DNA from: Neocallimastix lanati (nom. inval.) | Lineage: Eukaryota > Neocallimastigomycota > Neocallimastigomycetes > Neocallimastigales > Neocallimastigaceae | Direction of reading: 5' to 3' | Assembly: GCA_016946835.1 (NCBI GenBank) | Contig: JACVTC010000075.1 | Location: 124,001-188,000, forward strand | DNA length: 64,000 nt | In this document: positions 58,152 to 64,000 of the stretch, in pieces | Layout: each line of letters begins with the position of its first letter | How positions within the stretch are numbered: the stretch's first letter is position 1 | Position numbers and translations under genes: made by a program | The notes under the pieces: generated by a model | What the model was told of the DNA's origin: nothing | The model's database searches: none | What the model saw: only the letters and a program-made list of their open reading frames with translations

Positions 58152-59073
58152 CTGAAAAATAAAATAAATGTCAGTTAATCACTGATTAAACTGAAAAATA
58201 AAATAAATGTCAGTTAATCACTGATTAAACTGAAAAATAAAATAAATGTCTGTTAATCACTGATTAAACTGAAAAATAAAATAAATGTCAATTAATCACT
58301 GATTAAACTGAAAAATAAAATAAATGTCAGTTAATCACTGATTAAACTGAAAAATAAAATAAATGTCAGTTAATTATAAATTAAACACAAAAAAAAAAAA
58401 AAATCGATTAATTATTGATCAAACTGAAAATTAGAGTATGGTTAGATAATTATTAATTAAACTGAAATTCAAAATGAATAATAACAATATTACTATTAAA
58501 CAAAAAAAAAAAAAGGATGAAGGAAAAGTCAGTTAATTAATAATTAAACTCAAAGCAAAACAGAAGTTAGATTATTGTTTATTAAGATTAAAACGCCATG
58601 ACAGTCAGTAAATAATGATTAAACTGAAAATTTATTATTGATTAAACTCGATATATAAATAATTAAATTAAAAATATGACATAAAAAATATATGTAATAT
58701 TATATTTCTGGTATAATCATTCACCACGTGTTAATCAAACAGTATAAATATTTATCAACAATAATAAAAAGTGTAAACAATTAATTAAATAATTAATTTG
58801 CGTAACTTAAATAGAGGGATACTAAAAAATTGAAAAATATAAAGCGTTTACCATATATACTTAAATTTTATCAAAAAATAAAAATATCATCCAATAGAAT
58901 TAATCAAATATAAAATCAACTGATATATATTATAGCAAACAATAAGACAATAATAAACCAATATCAATCGATATAAATACTCAAAATAAAATCTAAATTG
59001 AAATTTTAATAAAAAATATATATAATAATAATAATAAACAAAACTTTAATCATCAAATTAGTTTTACTTTAAA
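57913..59073 (+). other. Copia leader with primer-binding region and tandem repeats
   Basis: GATTAAGAGTCTCA at 57913 is followed by the inverted repeat TCAGGT-ctac-ACCTGA. Further on lie a poly(A) tract, the 39-bp tandem repeats, and diverged TTAAWYA repeats to about 58660. No frame is seen before ATG 59074. Confidence 0.55.
58151..58385. repeat. 39-bp tandem repeat, about six units
   Basis: The unit begins ACTGAAAAATAAAATAAATG and ends with the palindrome TTAATCA-C-TGATTAA. Units differ by single bases (CAGTTAAT, CTGTTAAT, CAATTAAT). Diverged copies continue to the right. Confidence 0.95.
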
Positions 59074-60120
59074 ATGGCTAACAGAAGAAACAGACAGACC
59101 ATCAATATTGACTCAAACCAAATCGTAACACCTTCCATCAATTTCAACTATTCTGAGAACTTCAATAGAGTAGTTGAATTGACACCTGAAAATTATAATC
59201 GATGGAAAACCAAAATGTTATATCTCTTATCAATAAATAATATTGTAAGTTATATCACACAAGAAAAGGTCAAGAAAATCCGAAAAAAAAGATATTAAAG
59301 GTGATATCTCAGAATATGTCCAAGATGAATTTGAAGATACAATGTTATACGAAAAAAACACGAGTAGCATCGACATTAACAACGATATCACGGCAAAATG
59401 GATCATATTGAATAGTCTTGGTGAAAAAACTCAAGACATTGTCCAAGGAGGAAGCAAAACAGCTTTGGAACGTTCTCAAAAGATCATTTACAAAAAATAT
59501 GAATACAAGGAAAATAGAACTAAGACATAAATTAGAAACCATCAAATACAACGAAGAATCGGATATTAATATTTTCGTTGCAGAACTGCAAAATATAATT
59601 GATGAACTAGAAAAAATCGATAATGACATGGAACCCTCTACCAAAGTAGGAATTCTGAATAGGGCACTACCCGAAAACTTAAGGTTTATAAACGTATTCC
59701 AATATAAAGATAACTGGAATAAATGTAGGGATTATGTTACAAATGTAATCCCTGAAATAATTTCATCCAATTTAAAAGAATCAAGTAAACTTAACTCCCA
59801 GAATAATAATATATTTTTAGCTGAAAGTAAAGAAAATACCAATCGTAAAAAGACAAAAAAGGAAAACCCCACAACTAAAAATGGAAGATGTAACTTTTGT
59901 GGAAAATGGGGTCACTACTTCAGAGAATGTCGTAAAAGGAAAACCAATAAATCCATTATTAAAAAAGGAAGAAAATTTACTAAATACAAAAGAAATAATT
60001 TTAAAAGAAAAACCTTTAAAAGTAAAAGATATGCTAATTCATTGGGTAAAAATAACTACGATACAACTTTTTCAAATGCATTTACAAAAGATATTAATAA
60101 CTATGAAAATTTAGACGACA
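59074..60120 (+). other. Copia gag region
   Basis: Starts MANRRNRQTINIDSNQ at 59074. The copia gag pattern follows: VELTPENYNRWKTKMLYLLS, later EAKQLWNVLKRSF and DIEL-type helices, then the CCHC knuckle CNFCGKWGHYFREC near 59890 within a Lys/Arg-rich tail. Broken. Confidence 0.75.
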
Positions 60121-60189
60121 ATGCATCAAATTTAAGTTTAAATATTGCAACAATAACTAATAACAACACAAATAAATTCAATAAAAAGG

Positions 60190-61830
60190 ATATGATTTGT
60201 TGGACCTTAGACTCAGGTGCATCTGTAAATATTACAAATCATCTCAACATATTAAAAAATATTAAGAAGAATAATGAAAGAATTTACCTTGCGAACAATC
60301 AATATATAACAACAAAGTTTATAGGCGATCTTATAGGTTATGTAAATAACCATAAAATTACAATTAATAATGTATATTATTCACCAGAAATCAATAATAA
60401 TTTAATCTCAATAAGTAACCTTATCAAACAGGGTTTTAAAATAGTATTTAATACCTCAAGTAATAAACCATGCGCTATACTATACAATCAAGATAGTCAG
60501 CGAATAATAAGTATACCTTCAAACAACTCAAACACATTTAAAATATGGATGTCAACACATCCATTAAATTTCACAAACAGTAATTATGATACTAATTATT
60601 CAAATGAATTAAATTACATACACATGAAATCAATCGATAAAATTAACTTATGGCACAGAAGGTTTGCGCACTTCAATATAAATGGTATTAAAAACAAGTT
60701 GTTAAAAATCAACATTCATACAAAATGCCCACTATGTGCTAACTCAAAGTTAAAAAAAAAACCATTTCAACCATCTGACAACAAATCAAAATTCACCTTT
60801 GAATTAATCCATATGGATCTGGTTGGACCAATACCAGATTCAATTTATGGATCAAAATATTTTTTTACTATTTTGGATGACTTTTCCAGATATAGTTGGA
60901 TACTTTTTCTGAAAAATAAAAACGAAACTTTTAATTTATTTTTTAATTGGTTTAATCAAATAAAAAATCAATTTAACCAAAGAATTAAATATATTCGTAC
61001 CGATAACGGTACTGAATTTAAGAATAACTTGTTCAAACAGTTTTGTTATAATTATGGTATTAAGCATCAGTTTACTGTACCCTACAACCCCCAACAAAAT
61101 GGTAGGGCAGAACGACTCAATGGTACCCTTATTAATACAGCTAAAACTATGCTTAATGATGCTAAACTAAGCTACCAGTTCTGGGAAGACGCTGTTGCTA
61201 CCGCCAACTATATCCACAACAGGCTTCCTCATAAAGGAATTAATAATAGGATACCTTTTGAAACATTAACAAAACGAAAGGTTTACTACAATAATATCAG
61301 AGTCTTCGGTTGCAAGGTATTTTATTTCATACCTAAAACATTTAGATCCAAGTTCCAAAACAACGCTTCTCCTGGAATATTTCTTGGATACTCTGAAAAT
61401 CCAACTGCCTATAAAATACTGGATATAACCAATAATAAAATTATTATTTCCCGCAACGTAGAATTTTTTGAATTTTCCACAGGCAACTCCTCATTATCAA
61501 ACTGCAAAAGTGATATCACTAATTTTATTCCCAATTATATAATCAGGGAGGACTATGACCATTATTTTCAGGAAAATTCTTATAGTACAAACAATGATAA
61601 TTACAATTATTTCAATAATAATACCAATCAAAACTTATTACCTTCAATAAATTATCCATCTTATTATCACAATCGTAACACAGAGCACCCACTAAATAGC
61701 AACAACAAAACTATATATAAAAAACAGCATAACAAACGAAAACATCAAAATACAAATTATACAAATGAACAGGTAAGTAACATTAATAATAATTATGAAC
61801 ATAATTATAAAGTTTTGGTAAAAAAATAGA
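60190..61830 (+). other. Copia protease and integrase region
   Basis: Protease motif CWTLDSGASVNIT near 60.2 kb. The GAG-pre-integrase zinc region is LWHRRFAHFNINGI with CPLCANSK (about 60.65-60.75 kb). The integrase core has HMDLVGPIP, ILDDFSRYSWI, RTDNGTEF and NPQQNGRAERLNG (60.8-61.13 kb), so D, D and E are visible. A C-terminal RVFGCKVFYF and GIFLGYSENP module follows, then an Asn/Tyr-rich tail. Confidence 0.9.
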
Positions 61831-61936
61831 TTATAAATCAACACTTCAATAATAACACTAAAACACAAAATAATAGTTTTAAAGAACAAGTTTTATTAAT
61901 TTTTTAAATATTAAAATCTTTATTTATTTTAAAGTG

Positions 61937-61964
61937 TTATTAACAAGAAATCGTTAATAACAAT
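61937..61964. repeat. 10-bp perfect hairpin
   Basis: TGTTATTAAC, loop aagaaatc, GTTAATAACA, in an AT-rich stretch of the right-hand copia between integrase and RT. Confidence 0.8.
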
Positions 61965-62899
61965 TACATCGATTAAAATACATGAAATTTGATAACTATT
62001 TATATTTTTATCTTATTACATTTATAATATATAATTCCTATTGAATTATATTATCTAGCTATTTATTTAAAAACAATACTAACCTAAACTAATAATAAAT
62101 AATTAACTATTACTAAATAAAGAGAATTATAATTAATAACTAAAATAAATATAATCAATTCTAATTGAGTTCATTTATTATTTATTTATTATTTAAATAT
62201 TATTAGTAAATTTATTATATATTTTCTATTTAAAAATAATATAAAAGTTTTCATAATTATTTAATATAAATTTAGCATAAAATGCCGTATGTTTCAACAT
62301 GACTAATTGCATAGTTTCATGTTGTTACTTTATCTTGTGAAAAACCTTAACTCTTATTATTTAAATTAAATTACATAAAAAGAAATGATTTTCAAATACT
62401 AATTTCACAAGAGAAATTTTTAATTTATTAGTATGATTGGGAAAAAATCGAAATTATGTTAAAAATATTTTCAATAATTTTATACACGTGATTTCAAATA
62501 AATTTATTTTAATTTTTACTTAAATTTATGATTAAATTTAATTAAAATTATTTAAAGATATTAATAATATCTTTACAATAATATTAATAGTGATAAGAAT
62601 ATTAGCAAAGATAATAATAATGAACACAATTAAATAACTGAAAATAGCAATAAAAACGATCCTAACAATAATAATGATACCACAATAAACACCAACACAC
62701 ATAATAACAAAGATACCAACATTAAAAATAAAAATACTAGAATTAATAACCATAACAATATAGAAAATACCAGTTCAACAAATGTGAACAATAATAATTT
62801 AAATAACAATTCCAATGATAATCAAATTAATATTAATAATATTACAAATTGTAATCCACATAATAATAAATCAAAAAAAACTATTAAAAGAAAAATAAA

Positions 62900-64000
62900 T
62901 GACAACAACATCACCAACAACAAAAATAAGAAACAAAAATTAATAAAGAATTTACGTGAACCAAATAATTATGATGATATATTCAATTTAATAGACAAAA
63001 ATGAATGGTTAAATTCAGTAAACGATGAACTAAATAATATGAAGAAATTAAATGTATACAATTCAATCGACAATATTCCACCGGGTGCTAATTTAATATC
63101 ATCGAGATGGATATTTACATACAAACAAAACGATAAAGGAGAAATAATCAAACGTAAATCAAGATTAGTAGCGAAGGGCTATACCCAACAATTCGGTATA
63201 GATTACAAGGAAACTTTCTACCCCACATTTAAACAAGATTCAATAAGAATTTTCACTTCAATATCTGCACAACACAACTTCAATATCGAACAAATAGATG
63301 TGAACGCAGCATATTTAAATGCTGGATTAAAGGAAGACTTATATATGAAACCTCCAAAGGGACATGAAGATTATAACAAAAGATATTGGAAATTAAATAA
63401 GGCTATCTATGGGTTAAAGCAAAGTGGTGCTCAATGGAACGATGAACTCAATAGATACCTCATTAAAATAGGATATAAAATATTATTCTCTGAACCTTGT
63501 TTATACATAAAATGTAACAGAAATGGGAAACTACTATCTATACTCGCCGTATATGTTGACGATATATTAATAGCTGGAACAAATAATATTATTGAGAAAA
63601 CTAAATATTTAATTAGAAAAAGATTTAAAATTAAAGAAATAGGTAATGTAGATTATATAATTGGTATAAAATTTGTCAAACATAAAAATGGTTACCTTTT
63701 GAATCAATCTAGATACATATATGATTTATTAGCTCGACATGACATGATAGACTGTAAACCAATTAGAAATATAACACCAGTAGAAAATAAAAGTCTCCAA
63801 GAAATAAGAATTGATGAAACAAAGTATCGAAGTCTGATAGGAAACTTATTATACCTTGCTATATGCACTAGGCCAGATATAATATATGCAGTATCTAAAG
63901 CAGCCAGAAAATCTAAGGAACCAAATTTGGAAGATTGGGACAATGTTATTCGGATTCTCAGATATCTAAAAGGTACGATAAATTATGGAATAAATTTCTC
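62900..64000 (+). other. Copia RT and RNase H region, open at the window end
   Basis: Blocks: EWLNSVNDELNNMKKLNVY, SSRWIFTYKQND, SRLVAKGYTQQFGIDY, EQIDVNAAYLNAG, KAIYGLKQSG, YVDDILIAG, then YRSLIGNLLYLAICTRPDI and ILRYLKGTINYGI. It aligns block by block with the 7408 element, so the two are relatives. Truncated only by the window edge. Confidence 0.9.

Larger units (their letters stand above)
57680..64000 (+). mobile_element. Ty1/copia retrotransposon, broken, running off the right edge
   Basis: Parts in order: probable 5' LTR (57680-57912), primer-binding region (57913), a 1.1-kb leader with tandem repeats, gag (from ATG 59074), CCHC knuckle near 59890, protease (DSGA) near 60.2 kb, integrase (60.64-61.5 kb), an Asn-rich linker, RT (62.98-63.7 kb) and RNase H to the window end. 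The coding part has about three breaks and includes an AT-rich stretch near 61.9-62.5 kb that may be a nested insertion. The 3' LTR is outside, so age cannot be judged. More complete than the element at 7408. Confidence 0.85.

Noticed and set aside
1-64000. CRISPR arrays, bacterial operons, rRNA genes
   Set aside because: Repeats here lack spacer structure, no ribosomal RNA was recognised, and the gene content is eukaryotic.

Overview
The window is nuclear DNA of a eukaryote with extreme A+T content, long A and T homopolymers, many microsatellites, a GT-AG intron, Asn- and Lys-rich proteins, ankyrin-repeat genes, DM9 (DUF3421) repeat genes, and Ty1/copia and Ty3/gypsy retrotransposons. Together these look most like an anaerobic gut fungus (Neocallimastigomycota). 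That placement is an inference from composition and gene families, not from a marker gene. The standard genetic code fits: several frames of 420 to 960 codons run without any internal TAA, TAG or TGA.

Region by region. 0.7-4.7 kb: three decayed host genes (a tiny one, a Cys-rich membrane-anchored one, and a secreted one on the minus strand). 4.75-6.0 kb: an intact ankyrin gene. 7.0-16.0 kb: one decayed host gene for a Ser/Thr-rich, lectin-like protein, split by two LTR insertions: a copia element with nearly identical LTRs (7408-11275, duplication GTTAA) and a 1.9-kb solo-LTR-like element (12300-14224, duplication AAGTA). 18.7-24.1 kb: a minus-strand gypsy element whose gag tail is fused in frame to a second ankyrin gene. 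24.4-25.4 kb: a decayed Ser-rich secreted gene that runs directly into an eight-copy satellite with a 574-bp dimer period (25.4-27.8 kb). 28-34 kb: gene-poor, with relics (a possible E2-like fragment, a copia remnant, an unrecognised decayed minus-strand gene) and strong hairpins. 34.1-34.8 kb: a spliced gene for a Cys-rich single-pass membrane protein. 36.8-39.7 and 47.4-49.8 kb: two intact paralogous secreted DM9 proteins with five and four repeats, lying in a diverged segmental duplication. 50-57 kb: AT-rich, with a large foldback, a copia remnant and a MITE-like element. 57.7-64 kb: a larger copia element that runs off the right edge.

The genes do not form a pathway. The intact ones are secreted or surface repeat proteins (DM9, Cys-rich) and ankyrin proteins. 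The rest is a graveyard of related secreted-protein genes and retroelements. The premature stops in the decayed host genes are all explicable by C-to-T or G-to-A changes. The most notable items are the ankyrin-gag chimera, the two clean LTR insertions into one host gene, the higher-order satellite, the DM9 paralogues with a shared unrecognised N-terminal domain, and a hairpin family with a compensatory base change.
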